This document shows positions 52,899-62,315 of a stretch of DNA of 64,000 nucleotides, in pieces. Source of the DNA: an uncultured Eudoraea sp. GTDB lineage: Bacteria > Bacteroidota > Bacteroidia > Flavobacteriales > Flavobacteriaceae. The notes beneath the pieces are model-generated. The model made no database searches. It was not told where the DNA came from and worked only from the letters and a program-made list of their open reading frames with translations. The translations under genes and the position numbers were made by a program. Location of the stretch: assembly GCF_947490415.1 (NCBI RefSeq), contig NZ_CANLGX010000001.1, forward strand, positions 806,001 through 870,000, written 5' to 3'. Each line of letters begins with the position of its first letter. Position 1 is the first letter of the stretch.

Positions 52899-53297
52899 TT
52901 AAGGCTGAAGTAGAAAAACAAGGAAAACAGCCGGAATAAAATAAATTGCAATAGTTCTTGCCCCATCATAATCTTTTGCGATTCTTTGCCCAAACAGCAA
53001 CATTAGCAATGCTATACACGACAAGATTGCCCCATAAAGCGCAATGGTGCCTTCTCCAATAAAGATTAGTTGATATATCCCTACAGAACATAAAACCGCC
53101 GCAATCACTTCTGCAAGAAGTATGGTAGCCAGCAGGAATGGAACCAGTCCTTTTAATGGCGTATCCATAAAATGACCTTGCAACCAACCCAGATTTCCTT
53201 TCCAATCAATTATTTTGTCAATCCCGCTTTGAAAAAAGGTAATTATCAGGAAGAGTAAGATTAAAATAGCGGCCGCATTATTCAGAATGTTTTCCAT
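52899..53297 (-). CDS. DoxX-like small membrane protein
   Basis: Protein of 132 aa with four hydrophobic helices (AAAILILLFLIITFFQSGIDK; LVPFLLATILLAEVIAAVLC; ALYGAILSCIALLMLLFGQ; AIYFIPAVFLVFLLQ). The pattern, in particular FQSGIDKIIDW in or after helix 1, resembles the DoxX family of four-helix inner-membrane proteins. The function of most members is unclear. It lies 43 nt downstream of holB on the same strand. Confidence 0.75.
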   Translation of the reverse strand: MENILNNAAAILILLFLIITFFQSGIDKIIDWKGNLGWLQGHFMDTPLKGLVPFLLATILLAEVIAAVLCSVGIYQLIFIGEGTIALYGAILSCIALLMLLFGQRIAKDYDGARTIAIYFIPAVFLVFLLQP

Positions 53298-53340
53298 AAT
53301 ATATTATATAACAGTTTTATAATCAATTATTTGGAATAGA

Positions 53341-54501
53341 TTATACTGATTTGGCAGCTCGTTTATGTAAAAGGCGAGTTAGCCTTATGGATAAATCCGT
53401 CAGTATAATTTTTGAATTCCCATTGCGTTCTATATGATAAATAGCTTCTTCCAATTCCTTTACTATAGGCACAATATTTCTTTCGTGAATAAAAGGGGCA
53501 AATTTCTCAAGTTGAAAGCCGTCAATATGAATACGCATATAGACCAATTCTTTGACATTATAATTCAATAGCATGGCCTGTCTCATTACTGCCAAACAAT
53601 ATTTTAAAAATTTTTTCTGAGTTTCTCTTCCGGTTTTGGCAACTTCTTCACTCCAGAGAATTAATTCATGAATAGCTGCCTTATTACCTTTTGCTTTAAA
53701 AGCACTTCGAACCCATTGCACAAACCACTTTTCAAAAATTAACTCTTCAGAATCTTTGTTCATAAGATCCATAGCTTTGTTAAAATTTCCGTTCGCTTCA
53801 TGGGCAACCCTCAAAGCTTCTTCTCTCATTAATCCTTTTTCTATTAATGCAGCAGCAATTGCATCTTCAGATAATGGCGGAAAGTGTAATACCTGACACC
53901 TGGAACGTATCGTTTGTAGGATCTGTTCTTCGTCCTCGGCAATAAATATGAATACAGTTTTATCAGGAGGCTCTTCAATTAATTTAAGCAGTTTATTAGA
54001 AGCGGCAATATTCATTGTTTCAGCCATCCAAAGAACCATTATTTTATATCCCCCCTCATAAGATTTTAAGGAGAGTTTTTTTACAATATCATGAGCTTCG
54101 TCAACTCCAATTTGTCCTTGTTTTTTTTCAATACCAATAAGTTGGTACCAATCAAAAAGATTTCCATAAGGCTGTTCTTTTACGAATTGCCGCCATTCTT
54201 GCAAATAATTATCGCTAACGGCATGAGATTTAACTTTATCTGAATTGGACACGGGAAATGCAAAGTGTAAATCCGGATGGGATAAAGAATTACATTTCAG
54301 ATTACATGAATCTTCCATTGGAATGTTCTCACCCCCTGAATTCTCACACAACAAATATTGAGCATAAGCCAAAGCTGTTACAAGCGTGCCACAACCCTCG
54401 GGCCCTACAAATAATTGTGCGTGCGGTATGCGTCCTGCATCAGCACTTGACCACAGATGATTTTTAATATGAGAAAGCCCCAGAATATCCTTAAATAACA
54501 T
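53341..54501 (-). CDS. holB: DNA polymerase III subunit delta'
   Basis: Clamp-loader subunit, about 386 aa, AAA+ fold. The P-loop region reads GPEGCGTL: the Walker A lysine is replaced, as expected for delta', which does not hydrolyse ATP. Sensor and helical segments include AETMNIAASNKLLKLIEEPP and VFIFIAEDEEQILQTIRSRC, where SRC is the arginine-finger motif. Cys residues around LLCENSG and SCNLKCN may be remnants of the zinc module. Two starts are possible: 54528 (MIKCPIFEG) and 54501 (MLFKDILG); the latter matches the usual N-terminus. It is divergent from pgk. Confidence 0.92.
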   Translation of the reverse strand: MLFKDILGLSHIKNHLWSSADAGRIPHAQLFVGPEGCGTLVTALAYAQYLLCENSGGENIPMEDSCNLKCNSLSHPDLHFAFPVSNSDKVKSHAVSDNYLQEWRQFVKEQPYGNLFDWYQLIGIEKKQGQIGVDEAHDIVKKLSLKSYEGGYKIMVLWMAETMNIAASNKLLKLIEEPPDKTVFIFIAEDEEQILQTIRSRCQVLHFPPLSEDAIAAALIEKGLMREEALRVAHEANGNFNKAMDLMNKDSEELIFEKWFVQWVRSAFKAKGNKAAIHELILWSEEVAKTGRETQKKFLKYCLAVMRQAMLLNYNVKELVYMRIHIDGFQLEKFAPFIHERNIVPIVKELEEAIYHIERNGNSKIILTDLSIRLTRLLHKRAAKSV

Positions 54502-54576
54502 ACCTTCAAATATAGGACATTTGATCATCTAACAATAAATTATTGGAGTCGCCTTTAACTGAATTGTAATAATCTT

Positions 54577-54584
54577 TACATTTG
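54577..54584 (+). promoter_or_regulatory. -7 promoter element for pgk
   Basis: TACATTTG matches TAnnTTTG exactly, 25-32 nt before the ATG at 54609. It overlaps the TTG start used by the ORF track (54582), which is therefore unlikely. Confidence 0.55.
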
Positions 54585-54608
54585 CCATTCTCTAAACAAT
54601 TATTCCTA

Positions 54609-55802
54609 ATGGTAACAGTAGATGATTTTAATTTTAAAAACAAAAAAGCTTTAATTCGGGTAGATTTTAATGTTCCGTTAGATGGGGAATTTAATGTAAC
54701 AGATTCCAATCGAATTGAGGCGGCCAAACCAACTATAATTAAAATTCTGGAAGACGGGGGAAGCGTAGTTCTTATGAGTCATCTTGGGAGACCTAAGGGA
54801 GAGCGAATTTCTGCCTTATCATTATCTCATATTTGTGATAAAGTATCAGAAGTCATCGGCGTTGAGGTGAAGTTTGTAGATGATTGCGTAGGAGAAAAGG
54901 CCGAAAGAGCGGTAGCAGAATTAGAAAATGGAGAAGTCCTTTTGTTAGAAAATCTTCGCTTTTATGCTGAAGAAGAAAAAGGAGATGCAGCCTTTGCAGA
55001 ACAATTGTCACACTTAGGAGATATATTTGTCAATGATGCTTTTGGCACAGCCCACAGAGCTCATGCTTCTACGACAATAGTGGCAGGTTTTTTTCCTGAT
55101 AAAAAATGTTTTGGATACCTGTTGGCAAAAGAAATCAAGGCTATAGATAAGGTTATGAAAACAGGAGAAAAACCTGTTACAGCAATACTAGGAGGTGCTA
55201 AGGTCTCCTCTAAAATCACCATTATTGAAAACATCCTGAGTAAAATAAATCATTTGATTATTGGGGGTGGGATGACCTATACTTTTATAAAAGCGCAAGG
55301 GGGTAAAGTAGGAAATTCAATATGTGAAGATGATAAAATGGAACTTGCACTTTCCATACTTAAAAAAGCGAAAGAACTGGGAGTTCAGGTTCATCTTCCC
55401 GTAGATGTTATAGCCGCCGATGCTTTTAATAAAGATGCAAACACTAAAATTGTAGCCGTTGATAATATCCCTGATGGCTGGCAGGGATTGGATGCCGGCC
55501 CAAGGACTTTAGAGATCTTTAAAGAAGTAATACTAGCTTCCAAAACAATACTGTGGAATGGTCCTGTAGGCGTTTTTGAAATGGAGAGCTTTGCAAAAGG
55601 CACCATATCTGTTGGTAATTTTATTGACGAAGCTACGAGAAATGGGGCATTTTCCTTAGTTGGAGGAGGAGATTCCGTCGCAGCTGTAAAACAATTTGGG
55701 TTTGAAGATAAAGTAAGTTATGTATCTACTGGCGGAGGCGCCATGCTGGAAAGCCTGGAAGGTAAATCGCTACCCGGAATTGCGGCAATATTAGAGGCTT
55801 AA
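54609..55802 (+). CDS. pgk: Phosphoglycerate kinase
   Basis: Glycolytic and gluconeogenic enzyme transferring phosphate between 1,3-bisphosphoglycerate and ADP, about 397 aa. The family signature [15 protein letters not shown] is at residues ~9-23, followed by LMSHLGRP and LENLRFY. The nucleotide-binding C-terminal domain has [21 protein letters not shown] and GGGDSVAAV. Full length. The ATG at 54609 is chosen over the upstream TTG because a promoter element overlaps the latter. The gene is divergent from holB. Confidence 0.97.
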   Translation: MVTVDDFNFKNKKALIRVDFNVPLDGEFNVTDSNRIEAAKPTIIKILEDGGSVVLMSHLGRPKGERISALSLSHICDKVSEVIGVEVKFVDDCVGEKAERAVAELENGEVLLLENLRFYAEEEKGDAAFAEQLSHLGDIFVNDAFGTAHRAHASTTIVAGFFPDKKCFGYLLAKEIKAIDKVMKTGEKPVTAILGGAKVSSKITIIENILSKINHLIIGGGMTYTFIKAQGGKVGNSICEDDKMELALSILKKAKELGVQVHLPVDVIAADAFNKDANTKIVAVDNIPDGWQGLDAGPRTLEIFKEVILASKTILWNGPVGVFEMESFAKGTISVGNFIDEATRNGAFSLVGGGDSVAAVKQFGFEDKVSYVSTGGGAMLESLEGKSLPGIAAILEA

Positions 55803-55918
55803 AGCCGTTATCGATTAACGGGTGTTTTGTTTTTTAAAAATAGTTTAGGAAGCATTATTTTAATGTTTCATAAAAAAATGCGATTTTCGCTTACACCCTT
55901 CGGCCAAATATCAGATTT

Positions 55919-57553
55919 ATGACTGCAATTAGAGAAATCATTCTTTACATTTTTCTTCTTGTTTTTGTTGGGCCATTGCTGGCACAAAAACAAGACACAC
56001 CACCTATTTTGGATGACGCATCCTCAATAAATAAATCGACGAATGAAAAGGTTGAAATAATCCAAAAACCAATTAACCTGAATGCCGTATTCAAGGAAAC
56101 CTTGACAAAAAAGGACAATTCAATTGAATCCACTGCGATAAGTGAAGGCTACAGCCTTAAGGATAATTCTAAAGCTGCTGAATATGACAGCTTATGGATG
56201 AAGGAACTATATGAAAATGCAAGCCTCTATGATGACATGTATAATTATGTCTCAAATTTGGAAACAGACTCTTTAAAAGAGCGCACCATTGATACTGATG
56301 TATTAAAGGAACGATTAGAATTACTTAATCAGAAAACTCCATTTAACATTGCATATAACCCCTCACTGGAAAGAGTAATACAGTCTTTTTTGTTGCGGAA
56401 GCATGAATTTATGGAACGCATGATTACGGCAAGCCAGTTTTATTTTCCCATGTTTGAGCAGGAATTGGACAATTACAATATTCCTTTGGAAATAAAGTAT
56501 CTCGCAATCGTGGAATCGGCATTAAACCCCAGGGCAAAGTCAAGAGTGGGTGCTACGGGTCTTTGGCAATTTATGTATAGCACAGGCAAGATGTATGGTT
56601 TGGATGTAAGTAGTTATGTGGATGAGCGCAGCGACCCCATTAAATCAACTGAAGCGGCATGTAAATATTTATCTAAACTTTATGAAACCTTTGGGGACTG
56701 GGATTTAGCTTTGGCGGCGTACAATTCGGGCCCCGGCAATGTAAATAAAGCTATTAGAAGATCGGGTGGTTATACGAATTATTGGAATATTAGAAGGAAT
56801 CTTCCCAGAGAAACTGCTGGTTACGTACCGGCATTTTTAGCGACTATGTATTTGTTCGAGTATGCAAACGAACATGGAATAAAGTTAAATAAGGCTGAAC
56901 GACCTTATTTTGAAACGGATACTGTTCTGGTTAAAAAGCTTATTACGTTTGATCAAATTTCAAAACTGGTAGGCGTAAGTAATGAAGAGTTAAAAGTTCT
57001 TAATCCTTCATATAAACTAGACATTATTCCTAAAATAAAAGGGAAAGAATATTCCTTGCGACTCCCTAAAGATGCTATGGGTAAATTTGTAGCCAACGAG
57101 GCAGCTATTTACGCATTCGCAGAAAAAGAAAATAAAAGCAAAGAAAGCACCTTGCCGCAATTGGTTACAGCTGAGGACAGAATTCGATATAAGGTTAGAA
57201 GCGGGGATTACCTGGGCAGGATAGCCGAACGTTATGGTGTTGGAGTTAGCCAGATTAAACAATGGAATGGCCTTAGAACTAATAATTTAAGAATTGGTCA
57301 ACGACTCACCATTTATCCCAGAAAGCCGGTAACCGTGGTTTCTTCTAATAATAAAACCCCTGTTAAATCTACCCCCACAGTTAGTTTTTCAGGCGATTCT
57401 AAAGTTCACACTGTAAAAGAAGGCGATTCATTATGGACTATCTCCAGAAAATATCCCGGAATTACTATTGAAAAATTGCGACAATGGAACGGTATTAGCG
57501 GTAACAATCTGCAGCCAGGCACAAAATTGAAACTGTGCGATTGTTCATCCTAA
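55919..57553 (+). CDS. LysM-containing lytic transglycosylase (MltD-like, GH23)
   Basis: Peptidoglycan lytic transglycosylase of 544 aa. Signal peptide: IREIILYIFLLVFVGPLLAQ. The catalytic SLT domain (about 160-320) has the conserved Glu in YLAIVESALNPRAKS, then GATGLWQFMYSTGKMYGL and ALAAYNSGPGNVNKAI. Two LysM repeats lie at the C-terminus: RYKVRSGDYLGRIAERYG (~420-465) and HTVKEGDSLWTISRKYPG (~497-540); an earlier LysM-like stretch may be present near 340-385. The enzyme cleaves glycan strands and binds the wall. It is 1 nt from the following DUF4837 gene, so the two form an operon. Confidence 0.95.
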   Translation: MTAIREIILYIFLLVFVGPLLAQKQDTPPILDDASSINKSTNEKVEIIQKPINLNAVFKETLTKKDNSIESTAISEGYSLKDNSKAAEYDSLWMKELYENASLYDDMYNYVSNLETDSLKERTIDTDVLKERLELLNQKTPFNIAYNPSLERVIQSFLLRKHEFMERMITASQFYFPMFEQELDNYNIPLEIKYLAIVESALNPRAKSRVGATGLWQFMYSTGKMYGLDVSSYVDERSDPIKSTEAACKYLSKLYETFGDWDLALAAYNSGPGNVNKAIRRSGGYTNYWNIRRNLPRETAGYVPAFLATMYLFEYANEHGIKLNKAERPYFETDTVLVKKLITFDQISKLVGVSNEELKVLNPSYKLDIIPKIKGKEYSLRLPKDAMGKFVANEAAIYAFAEKENKSKESTLPQLVTAEDRIRYKVRSGDYLGRIAERYGVGVSQIKQWNGLRTNNLRIGQRLTIYPRKPVTVVSSNNKTPVKSTPTVSFSGDSKVHTVKEGDSLWTISRKYPGITIEKLRQWNGISGNNLQPGTKLKLCDCSS

Positions 57554-57554
57554 A

Positions 57555-58544
57555 ATGAATTATATGAAATACTTTGGAACGCTATTTTTATCTCTCTTTT
57601 TATTAGTTTCTTGTAACGACAAAAATAAAAAGACCTATAAACCTGTTTCGGTTGGCGCAATCAATTCGCTGGCTGTGGTAATGGATAATCAACTTTGGGA
57701 AGGTAAGGTGGGCGATAAAGTAAGAGAGCATTTTGCGGCACCTATACTAGGGCTTACCTGGAACGAACCCCAATTTACTATAGAACATATGCCCCTTCAG
57801 GTATTTACGGGGATGACACGTCATAGACGTTCCGTTTTATATGTCAGTTTAGACAGTCTGGATTTGGCACATATAAAAACCGATTTGTACGCAACACCTC
57901 AAAAGGTTGGTGTAATAAAAGGGAGAACAGAAGAAGAACTCATTAATAATCTGGATGCCGGGGCTGATGAAATCATTGCGTCTTTCAAAAGCACAGAAAT
58001 GAAAGAGGCCCAAAAAAGATTTTTGCGCTCGCTGAATAAAGACACAATATTACAGTCCAAATTTGACATTTCACTTAGGCTACCATCAATTTATAAGGTG
58101 GGGAAAGAAGAAGATAATTTTATTTGGATAGATCGTGAAATTCCCAAGGGGACTATGAATATTATTGTGTACGCTATGCCCTGGGAAAGTTTTGAAAATG
58201 ATTCTACTTTCGTGAAAGATATTGTAAAGATGAGGGATTCTATTGGCAAAAAGCATATCCCTGGTCCTGATATTCCTAATAAAACGACCTATATGGTTAC
58301 TGAGAAGGCATTTGCTCCTTACGTGTTCCCGGCTGAGATTTCCGGAAAAAAAGCGGCGGAAGCCAGAGGGATATGGGAAATTCAAAATTATCCTATGGCA
58401 GGTCCTTTTTTGACCTATATTATAAACGACAAGGCAAATAATAGAAAATTGATCCTGGAGGGATTTACTTTTGCTCCTGCAACCAACAAAAGAGATTATA
58501 TGTTTGAACTAGAAGCCATTCTCAAAACAGTTCAGTTTAATTAG
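57555..58544 (+). CDS. DUF4837 family lipoprotein
   Basis: Lipoprotein of 329 aa: the signal sequence KYFGTLFLSLFLLVSCNDKN places the lipid Cys near residue 20. The rest contains segments typical of the Bacteroidota-specific DUF4837 family (SLAVVMDNQLWEGKVGDKVRE, MPLQVFTGMTRHRRSVLYV, ARGIWEIQNYPMAGPF). No function is known. Its start follows the transglycosylase stop by 1 nt, hinting at a cell-wall or envelope role. Transcription ends at the strong hairpin at 58564-58596. Confidence 0.87.
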   Translation: MNYMKYFGTLFLSLFLLVSCNDKNKKTYKPVSVGAINSLAVVMDNQLWEGKVGDKVREHFAAPILGLTWNEPQFTIEHMPLQVFTGMTRHRRSVLYVSLDSLDLAHIKTDLYATPQKVGVIKGRTEEELINNLDAGADEIIASFKSTEMKEAQKRFLRSLNKDTILQSKFDISLRLPSIYKVGKEEDNFIWIDREIPKGTMNIIVYAMPWESFENDSTFVKDIVKMRDSIGKKHIPGPDIPNKTTYMVTEKAFAPYVFPAEISGKKAAEARGIWEIQNYPMAGPFLTYIINDKANNRKLILEGFTFAPATNKRDYMFELEAILKTVQFN

Positions 58545-58563
58545 GCTTAAATAGTAGTAGTTA

Positions 58564-58596
58564 AAAAGCCCCTGAAAATATTTTTCAGGGGCTTTT
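58564..58596. terminator. Strong bidirectional terminator
   Basis: A perfect 15-bp stem, AAAAGCCCCTGAAAA / TTTTCAGGGGCTTTT, closes a TAT loop. It serves the DUF4837 gene on the plus strand and the first 56-aa gene on the minus strand. Confidence 0.85.
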
Positions 58597-58616
58597 ATAT
58601 TTTATACCTCCGATAA

Positions 58617-58787
58617 TTAATCAAATGCAAAACCGGTGGCTACTCTAAATATAAAAGCATATACGGTAATGAGTAGCAGAGCAAAACAAAACCAGGAAAA
58701 TACTTTGAAATATTTATTTAAAAAAATGTTCGTCCAATTTCTGAAAGCTTCTAAATAGAGCTCTTTAAAAAGTAATATTTTATCCAT
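58617..58787 (-). CDS. Small single-helix membrane protein, paralogue 1 (possibly DUF6747)
   Basis: A 56-aa ORF not in the ORF track: ATG at 58787, stop TTA complement at 58617. It reads MDKILLFKELYLEAFRNWTN, then LNKYFKVFSWFCFALLLITVYAFIF, and ends RVATGFAFD. One membrane helix covers about residues 30-48, preceded by an amphipathic basic stretch. The neighbour at 59032-59202 encodes a clear paralogue of identical length. The conserved ends and matching length make chance unlikely. It resembles a Flavobacteriaceae family of unknown function that I recall as DUF6747 (not certain). The terminator at 58564-58596 lies just downstream. Confidence 0.8.
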   Translation of the reverse strand: MDKILLFKELYLEAFRNWTNIFLNKYFKVFSWFCFALLLITVYAFIFRVATGFAFD

Positions 58788-58982
58788 AAAGTGTATTTTT
58801 TGAAGTTAACTATAACAAAGATCATTTTATAGATTAAATATGGTATATAAATCGGTTGAAGAGCATAAATATTTGCCGTAGGAACAGACATGCTTTCCGA
58901 CATCTTTGAAAGGCATGAAATAGGCGTTTAAATGCACGGAGAGCAGACTTTACTAGAGAACCCTAGGGAATATATAGAAAAT

Positions 58983-59010
58983 AAAAAAGCGCCCGGCTAA
59001 GGGCGCTCTT
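58983..59010 (-). terminator. Terminator after second 56-aa gene
   Basis: Minus strand: stem AGCGCCC / GGGCGCT with loop TTAGCC, followed by a run of six T. It lies 22 nt after the stop codon of the gene at 59032-59202 and separates the two paralogues into independent transcripts. Confidence 0.75.
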
Positions 59011-59031
59011 TGGTATTTAGGTTGCTTGGTG

Positions 59032-59202
59032 TTAATCGAAAGCAAATCCCGTAGCTACTCTAAACAAAAATGCATAAAGCACAATGATAAAAGATGCAAA
59101 ACAAAACCAGGAAAATGCTTTGAAATAGTTTTTTACTATAACATGGCCAAGATTTTTAAAGGCCTCAGAATAAATTTCTTTAAAAAGTAAAATATGTTTC
59201 AT
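59032..59202 (-). CDS. Small single-helix membrane protein, paralogue 2 (possibly DUF6747)
   Basis: A 56-aa ORF absent from the ORF track: ATG at 59202, stop at 59032. It reads MKHILLFKEIYSEAFKNLG, then VKNYFKAFSWFCFASFIIVLYAFLF, and ends RVATGFAFD. It is about 60% identical to the preceding paralogue by eye, with shared blocks ILLFKE, NYFK/KYFK, FSWFCFA and FRVATGFAFD. One helix spans about 30-48. It has its own terminator, so it is a separate unit rather than an operon partner. Function is unknown; a small membrane-protein regulator or subunit is a guess. Confidence 0.8.
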   Translation of the reverse strand: MKHILLFKEIYSEAFKNLGHVIVKNYFKAFSWFCFASFIIVLYAFLFRVATGFAFD

Positions 59203-59408
59203 AGGTTGGATTTTAGGATCTAAGACTATATTAATAACTAAATTTTATTTTAATACGTATTTTGGGCGGTAGGTTTGTTGTGAAAACGCTACATAGGGTT
59301 GTGAAAATCAATAGATTAAAGAAAACTCCTTAAAGAAAATCAACGTGTTTAGGAACTCGAGCGAGTATATAAAAACACAATACTATCGATTAATTGTTCC
59401 TATTTGAA

Positions 59409-62315
59409 CTACATCTTTACAATTATGAACTCTGAACGCCTGTTGAGTTGATGTTTGGCTGAACTACACCTCACCGTACCATCACATTCGTTGAGTAATC
59501 TTTCTTCTCCATATCCTATAGCGCTTTCTATGCGATCAGGAGAAATTCCCTGGGATATCAGATATTCCCGCGTGGACTTAGCCCTTTTATCTGACAGGTA
59601 TTTATTATAGGCTCTTTTACCCCTGGAATCTGTGTGAGATTCAATTTTAATAACCATAGTTTTATGCTCATTCATTACCTCAACCAGTTTATCCAGTTCA
59701 CTGGCAGCATCATTTCTGATATAAAACTTGTCAAAATCAAAGAAGATCATATCTATTTTTAACTTTTTGATCCCATCTTCTATTACAATCAGCTCCTTAA
59801 GTTTTTTCATCGATATGTCAGCCTGCACTAACTCATTTTCCTTGGTAATTACAGATTGTTCATCAATAAAATAGGTGTCCTTAACGGCCTTTAGGATGTA
59901 TTTTGTAGAGCTTTCAAGATCCTCGAACACAAAACTTCCATCTTCACCGGTAACTACTTCTTTTAGCTTAATATTATTTTCATCTAAGAGCATTACCAAC
60001 GCTTCAGGCATTATTTCTCCTGTCACTAATTCAGTTACCACCCCGGCTATTGCATTTTCGTTTGCTTCTTCTGGTAGTAATCTTTGAAATGAATAAATAT
60101 CGTCATCCCCTTTGCCTCCCCTTCTGTTTGATGCAAAAAAGCCTTTTTGAGTTTCTTCATCTACAATGTAAGAGAAGTCATCTTTTTTACTATTTACCGG
60201 TTGGCCTGCGTTCCTTACTTCCAAAAAACCCGCTTCGCTATCATAAGCCACCTCGTATATGTCCAGTCCCCCTATACCAACATGTCCATCTGAAGAAAAA
60301 TAAAGCTTTTTATCGCTAATAAACGGAAACATCTCTTTTCGTTCGGTGTTAATTTCCGGGCCAAGATTTCTGGGCTCGGAAAATTGACCATCACCAAGTA
60401 CATCTACTACAAAAATATCCGTCATGCCAATACTTCCAGGCATATCGGACACAAAATACATTTGTTTTCCATCCGGGCTCAGGGCGGGATGGCCGGTAGA
60501 GTAATCGTCGCTATTAAAAGGCAGTTCTTCCCCTTCTGTCCATTCGCCATCTACTTTTTTGGACATGTATATTTTCAAATTATTATTACCGTTTTTGTCT
60601 CTTTTTAATTTTTTTCCGTAATTATTGCGGGTGAAATACATGGTTTGATTGTCCGGTGAAAATGTCACAGCCGCTTCATGGTATTTGGTATTTATCTTTT
60701 TAGAAAATTTGATAGCATCTCTAACTTCCTGTGATTCCTGATTTATTTTTGCAACATAGAGATCAAGATAGGGTTGGTTGTTATATTTATACCGCCTGGT
60801 ATTAAAATATGATGAATCGTTGGCTGAAGCAAACACCAACGCGTTATCATTATAGAACATTGGAGAGAAATCTGAATACTTAGAATTTATAGCCAAGTTA
60901 AAAAGGTCTATTTTTTCCTCGGCACTAAGTATATTGTCTAAAATTATTTCATCGCGTGTTGCCCTGGATAAATCTTGTAGTTCACGCGTATTTCCTTTTT
61001 TCATTTCTCGATCATATAATCGCATCAAACGCTTGGCCCTGGCGTACTTCCCGGTGCCTTTTGAGGAATTGGCATATTTAAAGATATTCTCTGCAGACAT
61101 CTCATTTTGGTAATTCGTATACAGCTTATCATACCAGTAATAAGCTCTTTCCATATTAGTATTGTAATAATGTGAATCCCCGGCTTTTTCTATTATTTTA
61201 AAAGATTGATTATTGGGATTCGATTCCAGTACCTGTTCGTATAATTCCGCAGCTTCTGCGTACCACATCTTACTAAAATATGCATCTGCCTTTTGAAGCA
61301 GTTTGTCATTAGGAAAAATGGAGGCATTTTTTTTAAGTATTCGGGAAATAGTAAGTTCTTTAAAATTCTCAGGATTGACTTTATTGGAGGATTCTGAAAC
61401 AGTTTTCTTATTCTTCTCCAGGGTATTCAAATCTTTCGCAGCTGCCACTTCGTTTGGATCAAAGACATTCATGATCCACAATTTATCATTATAGTTTCCA
61501 TTTAGATTTGACTTACAGGTATTTATTGCCGCTTCCCAATCCTTAGATTCTTCAATATATACATAGTTTAAACCACTTTCAGGGTGAGTTGCTACTTTGG
61601 AAGCCAGATTTTTTTTACTTAGCTTTTCCCGGAAAGATTTAACATTGTCAATGTTCCCAAATACACCTGCAACTATATAATAGCCATTCCTTAAACCCTT
61701 GAACCCGGGAACTATCCTGGCCGCAATTTTGTATTCCTTTGCTGCCTTAATAAACTCTTTTGATGTTTTAAGTGAGTTTTCTTTTAATTCGTCGCGATCA
61801 ATATCTGTCTTCTTATTGACTTGGTCCGATTTACTTCCCTGAACATTCATAATCCAAACCTCTGACCGATATTTCCCATTCATTGCTGTGGAACAAGAGC
61901 TAATGGCTTCTTGCCAATTCTCATGCTGAGCAAGGGAAACATAGTTTAGTTTACTAACGGGATGCGTAATAATAATCGGATTTAGTCGCTTAAGTCTCAA
62001 TTTTTGAGCAAATTTATTCGCGTTCGCTCGATCTCCGTATACCCCGGCAATAATGTAGTAACCATTTTGTGCAACTGTAAAATCTTTGACTAACCTTGTA
62101 GGAATGCCGTATTCTCTGGCCATTCGTCTAAAATCAACATCAGTATTGGGTTTTGGAGCCTCAATATCATTATTGGTAACTTCAATGTTTGTATTATGAT
62201 AAGTTATTTCATCTGAAGATGTCAATTCCTTTATTGATTCACTCCAATGCGCACTTACCCCAATTGTTGTTAGAAATAGTATAGTAAGAAAAAGCTGTAT
62301 TAATTTTGTATTCAT
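59409..62315 (-). CDS. PorE-like OmpA family protein with two N-terminal SPOR-like modules
   Basis: Envelope protein of 968 aa. After a signal peptide (LIQLFLTILFLTTIGVSA) come two SPOR-like modules (~75-160 and ~204-285; NGYYIIAGVYGD and NGYYIVAGVFGN, each ending WIMNV). TPR-like helices follow (~330-480; FSKMWYAEAAELYEQVL), then PD40/WD40-like propeller strands (~500-720; HPALSPDGKQMYFVSD), a carboxypeptidase-regulatory-like domain (~745-815; AGVVTELVTGEIMPEALVML), and a C-terminal OmpA domain (~850-968; ESHTDSRGKRAYN). TPR-PD40-CRD-OmpA is the layout of PorE, a T9SS component that contacts peptidoglycan. The duplicated SPOR-like head is an addition also found in the SprD-like protein. No PorP-type gene is adjacent. 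Confidence 0.88.
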   Translation of the reverse strand: MNTKLIQLFLTILFLTTIGVSAHWSESIKELTSSDEITYHNTNIEVTNNDIEAPKPNTDVDFRRMAREYGIPTRLVKDFTVAQNGYYIIAGVYGDRANANKFAQKLRLKRLNPIIITHPVSKLNYVSLAQHENWQEAISSCSTAMNGKYRSEVWIMNVQGSKSDQVNKKTDIDRDELKENSLKTSKEFIKAAKEYKIAARIVPGFKGLRNGYYIVAGVFGNIDNVKSFREKLSKKNLASKVATHPESGLNYVYIEESKDWEAAINTCKSNLNGNYNDKLWIMNVFDPNEVAAAKDLNTLEKNKKTVSESSNKVNPENFKELTISRILKKNASIFPNDKLLQKADAYFSKMWYAEAAELYEQVLESNPNNQSFKIIEKAGDSHYYNTNMERAYYWYDKLYTNYQNEMSAENIFKYANSSKGTGKYARAKRLMRLYDREMKKGNTRELQDLSRATRDEIILDNILSAEEKIDLFNLAINSKYSDFSPMFYNDNALVFASANDSSYFNTRRYKYNNQPYLDLYVAKINQESQEVRDAIKFSKKINTKYHEAAVTFSPDNQTMYFTRNNYGKKLKRDKNGNNNLKIYMSKKVDGEWTEGEELPFNSDDYSTGHPALSPDGKQMYFVSDMPGSIGMTDIFVVDVLGDGQFSEPRNLGPEINTERKEMFPFISDKKLYFSSDGHVGIGGLDIYEVAYDSEAGFLEVRNAGQPVNSKKDDFSYIVDEETQKGFFASNRRGGKGDDDIYSFQRLLPEEANENAIAGVVTELVTGEIMPEALVMLLDENNIKLKEVVTGEDGSFVFEDLESSTKYILKAVKDTYFIDEQSVITKENELVQADISMKKLKELIVIEDGIKKLKIDMIFFDFDKFYIRNDAASELDKLVEVMNEHKTMVIKIESHTDSRGKRAYNKYLSDKRAKSTREYLISQGISPDRIESAIGYGEERLLNECDGTVRCSSAKHQLNRRSEFIIVKM
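61460..62090 (-). repeat. Tandem SPOR-like modules in PorE-like protein
   Basis: Two copies of an ~80-aa unit: start YYIIAGVYG / YYIVAGVFG, middle THPVSKLNYVSL / THPESGLNYVYI, end VWIMNV / LWIMNV. They are close in pattern to the modules at 35020-35650. Limits are approximate. Confidence 0.75.
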
